DNA of 64,000 bases, taken from Ectobacillus funiculus (lineage in GTDB: Bacteria > Bacillota > Bacilli > Bacillales > Bacillaceae_G). A model generated the notes under the pieces. The model had not been told where the DNA came from. It ran no database searches and worked only from the letters and a program-made list of their open reading frames with translations. Below are positions 18,204-25,855 of this stretch, piece by piece. Every line of letters begins with the position of its first letter. Position 1 is the stretch's first letter. The DNA lies in NCBI RefSeq assembly GCF_042429435.1, contig NZ_JBHMAF010000108.1; one strand, 5' to 3'. The position numbers and the translations under genes are program-made.

Positions 18204-18944
18204 GTGAGGTTAACGGTAACGATGCGGCCTGTTAACAATTCTTTAAGGCTGCCTCTTAATTATCAGTATGCCCTGCAAGGGTTTCTGTACCGTTCATTAA
18301 CAGAGACAAGCTTTGCTAGCTTTCTCCATGAGGTCGGTTTCCAAAAGGGAAAACGGACATTTAAGCTATTTACGTTTAGCCGGTTGTTCGGACCACATAG
18401 AATCTATACGAAACAGAAACAGATTGAGTTTACTGACACTATTACATGGCATGTAAGCAGCGTGCTGGAGGATTTGATTCAACAGCTCCGGGAGCATTTT
18501 CTTATGTCTGAAACAGTGCAGCTAAACGGACAAACATTGTATATTAACAAGGTTGAAGTGCGCAAGACGAGCATGCAAGAAGGATGTTATAAAATTAAGA
18601 TGTTGTCACCGGTGACAGTGTATAGTACATACGAGCAGGAGGAACGGAAGAAAACACATTATTTTCAGCCGCCGGATCCTGCATTTCCTCACTTAGTACA
18701 GGCAAATTTTGTGAATAAGTATGAAGCATACTATGGGACAGCGCCTGAGCATGAGTTTAAAGTATCCCCTCTTGCAGAGGGGGAGTTGTCTAAGGTTGTT
18801 ACAACGTTTAAGGGTCATATTATCACTGGCTGGCTTGGGACATTTGAGGTAGATACATCGCCCGAGCAGCTGACTTTTGCGTACGATACCGGAATTGGCG
18901 GTAGAAATTCGCAAGGCTTTGGAATGTTTGAAATTATTGAGTAA
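18204..18944 (+). CDS. cas6: Orphan CRISPR-associated endoribonuclease Cas6
   Basis: A 246-residue RAMP-fold protein of the Cas6 family, the metal-independent RNase that cuts pre-crRNA within repeats. The N-terminus (LTVTMRPVNNSLRLPLNYQYALQG) carries the ferredoxin-like beta strand followed by the Y-A-L-Q helix. The C-terminus has the diagnostic Gly-rich loop GIGGRNSQGFGMFEII. The start is GTG with AAAGGAG nine bases before. No other cas gene and no CRISPR array is in the window; tandem copies of the dispersed repeat lie 55 bp downstream. Function without an array is unknown. Confidence 0.87.
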   Translation: MRLTVTMRPVNNSLRLPLNYQYALQGFLYRSLTETSFASFLHEVGFQKGKRTFKLFTFSRLFGPHRIYTKQKQIEFTDTITWHVSSVLEDLIQQLREHFLMSETVQLNGQTLYINKVEVRKTSMQEGCYKIKMLSPVTVYSTYEQEERKKTHYFQPPDPAFPHLVQANFVNKYEAYYGTAPEHEFKVSPLAEGELSKVVTTFKGHIITGWLGTFEVDTSPEQLTFAYDTGIGGRNSQGFGMFEIIE

Positions 18945-18998
18945 ACAAATGTCAGTTTGGGGATATATGGGATTCCTAAGCTGACATTTTTCTTTTTA

Positions 18999-19080
18999 CA
19001 CTTTAGGAACACAGTGTAAGTGCAACTGTGCCTTTGTCTTCGCCCAAGGTCAGGGCTCGCCAATCAGCGAGTTTTCTTTA
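18999..19080 (+). repeat. Dispersed intergenic repeat, copy 6 (internally deleted)
   Basis: CACTTTAGGAACACAGTGTAAG shows the first hairpin region is missing; the second half to TTTTCTTTA is kept. First of three head-to-tail copies after cas6. Confidence 0.85.
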
Positions 19081-19213
19081 CACTGTAAAAAGTATAAATT
19101 TCTAGCTAGAAGTGAATTCGACGTAGTCGGAAATTTTAGGAATACAGTATAAGTGCAACTACGCCTCTGTCTTCGCCCAAGAGCAGGGCTCGCCAATCGG
19201 CGAGTTTTCTTTA
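19081..19213 (+). repeat. Dispersed intergenic repeat, copy 7 (tandem)
   Basis: Full-length 133-bp unit. It is almost identical to copy 8, pointing to recent tandem duplication. Confidence 0.92.
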
Positions 19214-19346
19214 CACTGTAAAAAGTATAAATTTCTAGCTAGAAGTGAATTCGACGTAGTCGGAAATTTTAGGAATACAGTATAAGTGCAACTATGCCTC
19301 TGTCTTCGCCCAAGAGCAGGGCTCGCCAATCAGCAAGTTTTCTTTA
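19214..19346 (+). repeat. Dispersed intergenic repeat, copy 8 (tandem)
   Basis: 133-bp unit differing from copy 7 at only a few positions (for example CTATGCC for CTACGCC, CAGCAAG for CGGCGAG, which weakens the last hairpin). Confidence 0.92.
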
Positions 19347-19391
19347 TACCGATATGCATATTTCCGTTTTGTTTTTTGCAGCCGCTGAATA

Positions 19392-19416
19392 CCTTATATA
19401 AAAGAGCCATATAAGG
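19392..19416 (+). promoter_or_regulatory. Hairpin overlapping the lcfA ribosome binding site
   Basis: CCTTATAT at 19392 pairs with ATATAAGG at 19409. The right arm includes the AAGG of the AAGGGGAG Shine-Dalgarno. It could limit lcfA translation; inference only. Confidence 0.4.
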
Positions 19417-19427
19417 GGAGATTCAAA

Positions 19428-21101
19428 ATGGAGAAACCATGGCTGCGTCACTACCCCAAGGAAATTCCTCCTGTTGTAAAGTATGATCTTCGGCCGCTGC
19501 ATTCGTATTTGGAGGAAACTGCTTCTCAGTATCCAAATAAGAAGGCTATTCATTTTTTAGGAAAAGATGTGACGTTTTCAGAGATATATGAAAAGGCAAG
19601 GCGTTTTGCGTTGTTTTTACAGGTGAATGGGCTTCGGAAGGGAGATAGGGTGGCAATTATGCTGCCGAATTGTCCGCAGGCAGTGATCGGGTATTATGGT
19701 GTACTTCTTGCAGGCGGCATTGTTGTGCAGACAAATCCATTATATACGGAGCGGGAGCTAGAGTACCAGATGCGGAATTCCGGCGCTACCTTTATTTTAT
19801 GTTTGAATCTTGTATATCCGAAGGTATCAGCTGTTGTGCCTTCAACATATTTACAGAATATCATTGTGACAAGTATTGGTGATTACTTGCCGTTTCCGAA
19901 GAATGTGCTGTATCCGTTCGTTCAAAAGAAGCAGACGAAGCTGATTGTAAATATACGAGAAACAGAGACGGTCCGTTTGTGGAAAACAGTTATGCATACA
20001 TCGCCAAAGCACACGGATGTACCATGTGATCCTGCAAATGACTTAGCACTGTTGCAATATACGGGTGGAACGACCGGGACTCCAAAAGGCGTGATGCTTA
20101 CGCATGAGAATCTTGTTTCTAACACTGTAATGGCCATTCACTGGCTGTATAACTGTGAGAAGGGGAAGGAGGTTATACTTGGGGCGCTGCCGTTTTTTCA
20201 TGTGTATGGCATGACAGCGGTAATGAATCTCTCCATTATGCAGGCATATAAAATGGTGCTTATTCCAAAATTTGATATTGATATGATGTTAAAGGAGATT
20301 AAGGAGCAGCGTGTAACGTTATTTCCAGGCGCACCGACGATGTACATCGCCCTGCTGAATCATCCAAGGCTGGCAGACTTTGATGTATCTTCTATACGTG
20401 CTTGTCTTAGCGGATCGGCTGCGCTGCCTATTGAAGTGCAGGAGCAGTTTGAGTCACTCACAGGCGGAAAACTGGTTGAAGGTTATGGCTTAACCGAATC
20501 ATCGCCGATTACGCATGCTAATTTTCTTTGGTCGGAGCGGGTGAAGGGGAGTATTGGGGTACCATGGCCGAATACGGATGCACATATTGTTTCGGTTGAA
20601 ACAGGAGAGAGATTGTCTCCTAGAGAAATTGGCGAATTGATTGTGAAAGGTCCTCAGGTGATGAAGGGATATTGGAAGAATGCGGAGGAAACAGCAGCTA
20701 TATTGAAGGAAGGCTGGTTATATACGGGTGATCTTGGTTATATGGACGAAGAAGGGTTTTTCTATATTGTAGATCGGAAAAAGGATATGATTATTTCAAG
20801 CGGATTTAATGTGTACCCGCGTGAGGTTGAGGAAGTGCTGTATGAGCACGAGAAGGTAAAGGAAGCTGTTGTCGTAGGGGTACCGGATTCCTATCGGGGA
20901 GAAACGGTGAAGGCGTTTATTGTATTAAAGGACGATGTGACATGCACGGAGGAGGAGCTGGATCAGTTTGCTCGTAAGCTGCTTACAGCGTATAAGGTTC
21001 CGAGGGTGTATGAATTTCGGAAGGAGCTGCCAAAGTCCATAGTTGGAAAAGTTTTGCGGCGTGTATTAGCAGAGGAGGATACAAATGATAAGGTAGATTA
21101 G
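19428..21101 (+). CDS. lcfA: Long-chain fatty-acid-CoA ligase
   Basis: A 557-residue AMP-forming acyl-CoA synthetase that activates fatty acids at the membrane for beta-oxidation. The ATP-binding P-loop is YTGGTTGTPKGVMLTH (~residue 210); YGLTESSP (~355), the TGDLGYMDEEGFF adenylate motif (~435) and C-terminal catalytic Lys (SIVGKVLRR) are all present. ATG is preceded by AAGGGGAG. In B. subtilis lcfA heads the fadR-fadB-etfBA operon; here a terminator and a separate FadR-box promoter lie between lcfA and fadR. Confidence 0.95.
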   Translation: MEKPWLRHYPKEIPPVVKYDLRPLHSYLEETASQYPNKKAIHFLGKDVTFSEIYEKARRFALFLQVNGLRKGDRVAIMLPNCPQAVIGYYGVLLAGGIVVQTNPLYTERELEYQMRNSGATFILCLNLVYPKVSAVVPSTYLQNIIVTSIGDYLPFPKNVLYPFVQKKQTKLIVNIRETETVRLWKTVMHTSPKHTDVPCDPANDLALLQYTGGTTGTPKGVMLTHENLVSNTVMAIHWLYNCEKGKEVILGALPFFHVYGMTAVMNLSIMQAYKMVLIPKFDIDMMLKEIKEQRVTLFPGAPTMYIALLNHPRLADFDVSSIRACLSGSAALPIEVQEQFESLTGGKLVEGYGLTESSPITHANFLWSERVKGSIGVPWPNTDAHIVSVETGERLSPREIGELIVKGPQVMKGYWKNAEETAAILKEGWLYTGDLGYMDEEGFFYIVDRKKDMIISSGFNVYPREVEEVLYEHEKVKEAVVVGVPDSYRGETVKAFIVLKDDVTCTEEELDQFARKLLTAYKVPRVYEFRKELPKSIVGKVLRRVLAEEDTNDKVD

Positions 21102-21108
21102 TTGGAAT

Positions 21109-21153
21109 TATGGAAGCCTTTTCTTTTGGAAGGATGGCTTCCATATATTCCTT
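21109..21153 (+). terminator. Terminator-like hairpin after lcfA
   Basis: Ten-bp stem TATGGAAGCC / GGCTTCCATA with a 17-nt loop, then a weak TATTCCTTT tail. Confidence 0.65.
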
Positions 21154-21166
21154 TGGTAGGATCATA

Positions 21167-21195
21167 TTGACAATAAAAGGGATTGTCAGTATGAT
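21167..21195 (+). promoter_or_regulatory. SigA promoter of the fadR operon
   Basis: TTGACA (21167) and TATGAT (21190) with 17-bp spacing. Confidence 0.85.
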
Positions 21196-21201
21196 GATAA
21201 C

Positions 21202-21221
21202 ATGAATGAATAGTCATTCAT
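21202..21221. promoter_or_regulatory. FadR operator
   Basis: The 20-mer ATGAATGAATAGTCATTCAT matches the B. subtilis FadR box (WTGAATGAMTANTCATTCAW) at every position and covers the expected transcription start. It predicts autoregulation of fadR-fadB-etfBA with relief by long-chain acyl-CoA. Confidence 0.92.
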
Positions 21222-21245
21222 TTTTTGTTAGAGGAGAAGTTAAAT

Positions 21246-21833
21246 GTGAAGAAAAATAAGCCAAAATATTCTCAAATTCTTGATGCAGCTGTAATTGTGA
21301 TTGCAGAGAATGGATACTATCAGGCGCAGATTTCAAAAATCGCCAAGCAGGCGGGCGTTGCAGATGGTACGATTTATCTTTATTTTAAAAATAAAGAAGA
21401 TATTCTAGTGTCTTTGTTCGAGGAGAAGATGGGAGAGTTTGTCGAAATAATCAAAGAGCGGACAGCAGGAATTGAGAGTGCTGCAGAGAAGTTATTTATG
21501 TTAGTTGAGAGCCATTTATCCTTGCTTGCGGAAAATCATCATCTTGCCGTTGTGACGCAGCTTGAGCTTCGTCAGTCGAATAAGGAAATTCGCTGGCGTA
21601 TTAATGAGGTGCTAAAGGGATATCTACGGGTGATTGATGAGATTGTGATGCTGGGTGTTGAAAAAGGAGAGTTTCAGAGCGATTTGAATGTTCGTATTGC
21701 ACGGCAAATGATATTCGGAACGCTGGATGAAGTGGTGACCAACTGGGTGATGAGCGAGCGGAAATATGATTTGGTTTCCTTGATTCCTACGGTGCATGAA
21801 CTTTTAGCAAACGCTTGCGGCTGCCGAAAATAA
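21246..21833 (+). CDS. fadR: TetR-family fatty-acid degradation regulator FadR (YsiA)
   Basis: A 195-residue repressor of beta-oxidation genes that releases DNA when it binds long-chain acyl-CoA. The N-terminal TetR HTH (ISKIAKQAGVADGTIYLYFKNKEDIL, about residues 30-55) is nearly the same as in B. subtilis FadR. The C-terminal helical ligand domain follows. I place the start at GTG 21246, where GAGGAG lies nine bases upstream and homologues begin M-K-x-K-x-PKY. It is the first gene of fadR-fadB-etfB-etfA. Confidence 0.93.
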   Translation: MKKNKPKYSQILDAAVIVIAENGYYQAQISKIAKQAGVADGTIYLYFKNKEDILVSLFEEKMGEFVEIIKERTAGIESAAEKLFMLVESHLSLLAENHHLAVVTQLELRQSNKEIRWRINEVLKGYLRVIDEIVMLGVEKGEFQSDLNVRIARQMIFGTLDEVVTNWVMSERKYDLVSLIPTVHELLANACGCRK

Positions 21834-21848
21834 AAGGGGGTAATACAT

Positions 21849-22622
21849 ATGGGGTTCCTTACTGTAAAAGTGGAAGAGTATGTGGCTGTCCTTACGATTC
21901 AAAATCCGCCTGCAAATGCGATGGCGGCGGCAATTATTCGCAGATTGTCTGAAGTGCTTGATGAGCTGGAGCAAAACGATAGCGTACGAGCGATTGTGAT
22001 TCATGGCGAAGGTCGTTTTTTCTCTGCTGGCGCTGATATTAAAGAGTTCACAGTCGTTGAAGAGGCAAAGGATGCAGAGGAATTGGCGCAAAACGGTCAG
22101 ATTGTGTTTGAGCGTTTGGAGAAGTATCAAAAGCCCGTTATTGCGGCAATTCATGGTGCAGCACTGGGCGGCGGCTTAGAGATGGCAATGGCGTGTCATA
22201 TGCGTATCGTAAGTGAAAATGCAAAGCTCGGCTTACCAGAATTAAACCTTGGTATTATTCCAGGCTTTGCGGGAACACAGCGTTTACCTCGTTATGTCGG
22301 TAAAGCAAAGGCGCTTGAAATGATGCTAACGGGCGAACCGATTATAGGAACGCAGGCAGTGCAGTGGGGACTTGCGAATGCTGCGTACCCAGAAGAGGAG
22401 TACCTGGAGGCAGCAATGAAGCTCGCGAAGAAGGCTGCAAGCAAGAGCACAGCCTCTGTTCGTGCCGTATTGGAGCTCCTTCAGACAGTGAAAACGTCTG
22501 AGTATTATGAGGGCGTGCAGCGCGAAGCCCAGTTGTTTGGCAATGTCTTCACTTCACCGGATGGCCGAGAAGGAGTCGAAGCATTCATACAAAAACGTAA
22601 GCCTATGTTCAGCGGTAAATAA
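21849..22622 (+). CDS. fadB: Enoyl-CoA hydratase
   Basis: A 257-residue crotonase-family enzyme that hydrates trans-2-enoyl-CoA in beta-oxidation. The oxyanion-hole residues lie in FFSAGADIKEF (~60) and HGAALGGGLEMA (~105). The catalytic Glu lies in LPELNLGIIPGFAGTQRL (~130). ATG is preceded by AAAGGGGGT. It is the second gene of the FadR operon, 15 bp after fadR. Confidence 0.94.
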   Translation: MGFLTVKVEEYVAVLTIQNPPANAMAAAIIRRLSEVLDELEQNDSVRAIVIHGEGRFFSAGADIKEFTVVEEAKDAEELAQNGQIVFERLEKYQKPVIAAIHGAALGGGLEMAMACHMRIVSENAKLGLPELNLGIIPGFAGTQRLPRYVGKAKALEMMLTGEPIIGTQAVQWGLANAAYPEEEYLEAAMKLAKKAASKSTASVRAVLELLQTVKTSEYYEGVQREAQLFGNVFTSPDGREGVEAFIQKRKPMFSGK

Positions 22623-22702
22623 TTCCCTATATTTTTTCTGGAAAAATAAACTGAATATTTTTAATTCATTGTATGTTTTACATTTCGGAAGGGGAATGTG
22701 GA

Positions 22703-23476
22703 ATGAACATTTACGTACTGATGAAGCGAACGTTCGATACAGAAGAGAAGATTGTTATTAAAAATGGCAGTATTTATGATGGGGAAGCCGAGTTTATTAT
22801 AAATCCATACGATGAGTATGCGATTGAAGAAGCGATCCGTGTCCGTGACGCAAAGGGCGGTGAGGTGACCGTTGTAACAGTTGGCGGCGAGGATGCGGAG
22901 AAGGAGCTGCGTACAGCGCTTGCGATGGGCTGTGATAAGGCTGCGCTCATAAATATTGAAGATGATGTAGAAATCTGTGATCAGTATACAACGGCGAAAA
23001 TATTGTCAGAGTATTTAAAAGATAAAGCTGCCGATTTAATTTTAGCGGGCAATGTGGCGATTGACGGTGCATCCGGCCAGGTTGGTCCGCGTGTCGCAGA
23101 GGCACTTGGCATTCCATATGTAACGACAATTACAAAGCTGGAGATTGACGGCGTGAACGTCCGCATCGAACGCGATGTAGAGGGAGATACGGAAGTGGTG
23201 GAAACAACGCTTCCCCTTCTCGTAACCGCGCAGCAAGGTTTAAACGAACCGCGCTATCCATCCTTACCAGGAATTATGAAGGCAAAGAAAAAGCCGCTTG
23301 CCCGAATGGATCTTGATGATCTTGATTTAGAAGAGGATGATGCAGAAGCGAAAACGAAGACGATTGAGGTGTACGTACCGCCAAAAAAAGCTGCAGGAAA
23401 GGTGCTGCAGGGTGATCTTGCTCAGCAAGTGAAGGAGCTAGTGTCTTTGCTGCATACGGAGGCAAAGGTCGTCTAA
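22703..23476 (+). CDS. etfB: Electron transfer flavoprotein beta subunit
   Basis: A 257-residue ETF beta chain, AMP-binding partner of EtfA. The pair carries electrons from acyl-CoA dehydrogenase to the respiratory chain. It has the family N-terminus NIYVLMKRTFDTEEKI, the conserved NPYDEYAIEEAIR and the signature region VAEALGIPYVTTITKLE. Start ATG 22703 has GGAAGGGG upstream; the upstream in-frame TTG-type extension has no ribosome binding site. Confidence 0.94.
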   Translation: MNIYVLMKRTFDTEEKIVIKNGSIYDGEAEFIINPYDEYAIEEAIRVRDAKGGEVTVVTVGGEDAEKELRTALAMGCDKAALINIEDDVEICDQYTTAKILSEYLKDKAADLILAGNVAIDGASGQVGPRVAEALGIPYVTTITKLEIDGVNVRIERDVEGDTEVVETTLPLLVTAQQGLNEPRYPSLPGIMKAKKKPLARMDLDDLDLEEDDAEAKTKTIEVYVPPKKAAGKVLQGDLAQQVKELVSLLHTEAKVV

Positions 23477-23516
23477 GTTTGTGAAGAGCGCCAAACATAT
23501 CTCGGAGGTGGATGAG

Positions 23517-24494
23517 ATGGCTCGTAAGGTACTGGTCTTAGGAGAGGTACGTGACGGTTCGTTGAGAAATGTGTCATTTGAGGCCGTGTCCGCAGCAAAA
23601 ACAATGGCGGAGGGCGGTGATGTCATCGGTCTTCTGATCGGTGAGAGTGTGGCTTCCTTGGCTCCTCAGCTGATTCAATACGGTGCCGACCGCGTGATAA
23701 CAGTAGAAGATGCAAAGCTGAAGTCTTATACATCTGATGGTTATGCGCAGGCAGTTTTGGCAGCGGTGGAAGCAGAGCAGCCAGAAGGTCTTGTAATGGG
23801 GCACACAGCACTTGGAAAGGATCTGTCGCCAAGGATTGCCGCAAAGCTAGGCGCAGGTCTCATTTCTGACGTAACAGCCCTAGAGGTTGCAGGAGGAAAT
23901 GTTGTATTTACACGCCCGATTTATTCCGGTAAAGCATTTGAAAAGAAAATCATAACAGCTGGCCTGCTTCTTGCGACCGTACGGCCAAACAATATTGCAC
24001 CTCTTGCATTAGATGAGTCCCGCACAGGTGAAACGAAGTCTCTTGCGGTTACGATTAAGGATTTGCGTACGACGATTAAGGAGGTTGTCCGCAAAGCAGC
24101 AGAGGGTGTAGATTTGTCAGAAGCGAAGGTAGTTATTGCTGGCGGACGCGGTGTGAAAAGCGCGGAAGGCTTTAAGCCGCTGCAGGAGCTCGCAAAGGTG
24201 CTCGGAGGGGCAGTAGGAGCCTCTCGCGGCGCATGCGATGCTGACTATTGTGATTATTCGCTGCAAATCGGGCAAACGGGAAAGGTCGTAACCCCTGATC
24301 TATACATTGCTTGCGGTATTTCCGGAGCCATTCAACATTTGGCTGGCATGTCCAACTCAAAGGTAATTGTAGCAATTAACAAGGATCCGGAAGCGAATAT
24401 TTTTAAAGTAGCAGACTATGGCATTGTTGGTGATTTATTTGAGGTTGTACCGCTTCTCACAGAGGAGTTCAAAAAGCTGACGGTTCGTTCATAG
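23517..24494 (+). CDS. etfA: Electron transfer flavoprotein alpha subunit
   Basis: A 325-residue FAD-carrying ETF alpha chain. N-terminal half is the ETF domain (MARKVLVLGEVRDG). The C-terminal FAD-binding domain shows GGAVGASRGACDA, QIGQTGKVV and CGISGAIQHLAGM. I place the start at ATG 23517 behind GGAGGTG; the open frame extends upstream without a ribosome binding site. Last gene of the FadR operon, with a terminator following. Confidence 0.95.
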   Translation: MARKVLVLGEVRDGSLRNVSFEAVSAAKTMAEGGDVIGLLIGESVASLAPQLIQYGADRVITVEDAKLKSYTSDGYAQAVLAAVEAEQPEGLVMGHTALGKDLSPRIAAKLGAGLISDVTALEVAGGNVVFTRPIYSGKAFEKKIITAGLLLATVRPNNIAPLALDESRTGETKSLAVTIKDLRTTIKEVVRKAAEGVDLSEAKVVIAGGRGVKSAEGFKPLQELAKVLGGAVGASRGACDADYCDYSLQIGQTGKVVTPDLYIACGISGAIQHLAGMSNSKVIVAINKDPEANIFKVADYGIVGDLFEVVPLLTEEFKKLTVRS

Positions 24495-24505
24495 GATGAT
24501 CTAAA

Positions 24506-24536
24506 GGGCGAGAGGGGATGATCTTCTCGCTTTTTG
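24506..24536 (+). terminator. Terminator after etfA
   Basis: Stem GCGAGA / TCTCGC followed by five Ts. Confidence 0.82.
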
Positions 24537-24698
24537 CATTTGCCTATGGGATAATCTCTTTCAGGCTTTGCTTTTTGAATGCAAGTCATGAATAAATAAA
24601 AAGCAAATTGAGACAATACATAACGGTACATAATATTCGCCACGCTGAAAAGATAGTGATATACTTTTGGTTAGATTCGCTATAAGGAGGAACTTAAA

Positions 24699-25013
24699 AT
24701 GGCAATTGTAAACGCAACTGATCAAACTTTCACGAATGAAACAGGAGAAGGTCTAGTACTAGTTGACTTTTGGGCACCATGGTGCGGACCTTGCAAAATG
24801 ATCGCTCCTGTATTAGTTGAAATTGACGAAGAATTAGGCGAAAAAGTGAAGGTTGTAAAAGTAGACGTAGATGAAAACCAAGAAACAGCAGCAAAATTCG
24901 AAGTAATGAGCATTCCATCTTTATTTGTTATGAAAGATGGCCAAATCGTTGATAAAGCATTAGGCTATAAGCCGAAGGAAGCATTAGTGGAGCTAGTATC
25001 CAAGCACTTCTAA
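24699..25013 (+). CDS. trxA: Thioredoxin
   Basis: A 104-residue cytoplasmic thiol-disulfide reductase. The active site WAPWCGPCKM is at residues ~26-35 and the cis-Pro is in MSIPSL. TAAGGAGG lies 8-10 bases before ATG. It is a single-gene unit between terminators; thioredoxin supplies reductant to ribonucleotide reductase and methionine sulfoxide reductase. Confidence 0.97.
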   Translation: MAIVNATDQTFTNETGEGLVLVDFWAPWCGPCKMIAPVLVEIDEELGEKVKVVKVDVDENQETAAKFEVMSIPSLFVMKDGQIVDKALGYKPKEALVELVSKHF

Positions 25014-25030
25014 TTTCAAATGCGGTTCAT

Positions 25031-25076
25031 AAAAAACCTGACACTAAAGGTGAGCTTTAGTGTCAGGTTTTTTATA
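25031..25076 (+). terminator. Terminator after trxA
   Basis: Very strong 19-bp stem (AAAAAACCTGACACTAAAG and its complement) ending in a T-run; it works in both directions by symmetry. Confidence 0.95.
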
Positions 25077-25078
25077 TT

Positions 25079-25160
25079 GCAGGAAATTTTAGGAATACAG
25101 TATAAGTGCAACTACGCCTCTGTCTTCGCTTAATGGCTCACCAATTGGCGAGTTTTCTGT
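25079..25160 (+). repeat. Dispersed intergenic repeat, copy 9 (5' truncated)
   Basis: Starts in GGAAATTTTAGGAATACAG and runs to the GGCGAG end. The first hairpin arm is missing and the CCAAGGGCAGGG block is partly deleted. Confidence 0.82.
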
Positions 25161-25344
25161 ATGGACAGATTTGAAGCAAGGGGTTAGAAAAAGTGATTTC
25201 TTTTTTTAATTCCTTCATTATATGAAGTAAATGACCGGGTGGACAACTTGGTTAAAAACATAGTGGAGCATGTCCTGTTGTCAAGCCATCATGTATACTC
25301 CTTATATTAAAAGGGAACGGATAACATGAAAGGGGTGCAGGCTT

Positions 25345-25512
25345 ATGAAACGAAAAAACACAAATGAAGCTAGACCGGTTCTTGCTCCTGGATTGGATCG
25401 TGGGCAGGAGCTTGAGCGAAGCGCAACACCGGAAGAGGTAGAACGAGGCGAGTATACGAAGGTTTTCAAGCTGTCCTTGGATGAAGTAGACGCGTCGGAT
25501 CCTCAAGGATAA
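25345..25512 (+). CDS. 55-residue conserved-type hypothetical protein
   Basis: ATG with AAAGGGGTG about ten bases upstream opens a 55-codon frame. The product begins MKRKNTNEARPVLAPGLDRG and is highly charged, ending LDEVDASDPQG. It has no membrane segment or signal. A hairpin terminator follows the stop directly. Coding is supported by the ribosome binding site and terminator; function is unknown. Confidence 0.65.
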   Translation: MKRKNTNEARPVLAPGLDRGQELERSATPEEVERGEYTKVFKLSLDEVDASDPQG

Positions 25513-25521
25513 AGCTAATCC

Positions 25522-25555
25522 TCAAAGGTCACGTTTTCAGTGACCTTTGGGTCAA
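25522..25555 (+). terminator. Terminator after the 55-aa gene
   Basis: Stem CAAAGGTCAC / GTGACCTTTG; the T tail is weak (GGTCAATTT). Confidence 0.65.
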
Positions 25556-25771
25556 TTTAGTATAGTTTGTTTTATCTTGTTAAGGCTGCTGTAGATTGTC
25601 ACTCGCCTGTCTCTTAATATTTTCCATTTTCGCGCATAGGGATAATTATCCCTTAGATACATAATAAAATGATTTTTTAAGTGTATTATTATATATAAAA
25701 TATATGTATGCACTATACGAACATTGTTAATATTGTTAAGTTTAAATGTACACATTTCTCAGAAAAACTCA

Positions 25772-25830
25772 TTGACAATGAGAATTATTCTCTTTTATAA
25801 TGACGATAGTTAAAGTGAAAATCGTTATCA
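25772..25830 (+). promoter_or_regulatory. SigA promoter with two Fur-box-like sites
   Basis: TTGACA (25772) and TATAAT (25796) with an 18-bp spacer. TGAGAATTATTCTCT covers the spacer and TGAAAATCGTTATCA (25816-25830) lies just downstream. Both resemble the 7-1-7 Fur consensus TGATAATNATTATCA, so the lipoprotein gene should be derepressed by iron limitation. Confidence 0.78.
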
Positions 25831-25855
25831 TGTACAGAAATAGGGGGAGCAAGGC

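Noticed and set aside
18999..19346. CRISPR array next to cas6
   Set aside because: The units are 133-bp near-identical tandem copies without short repeats and variable spacers, and the same unit is dispersed elsewhere.
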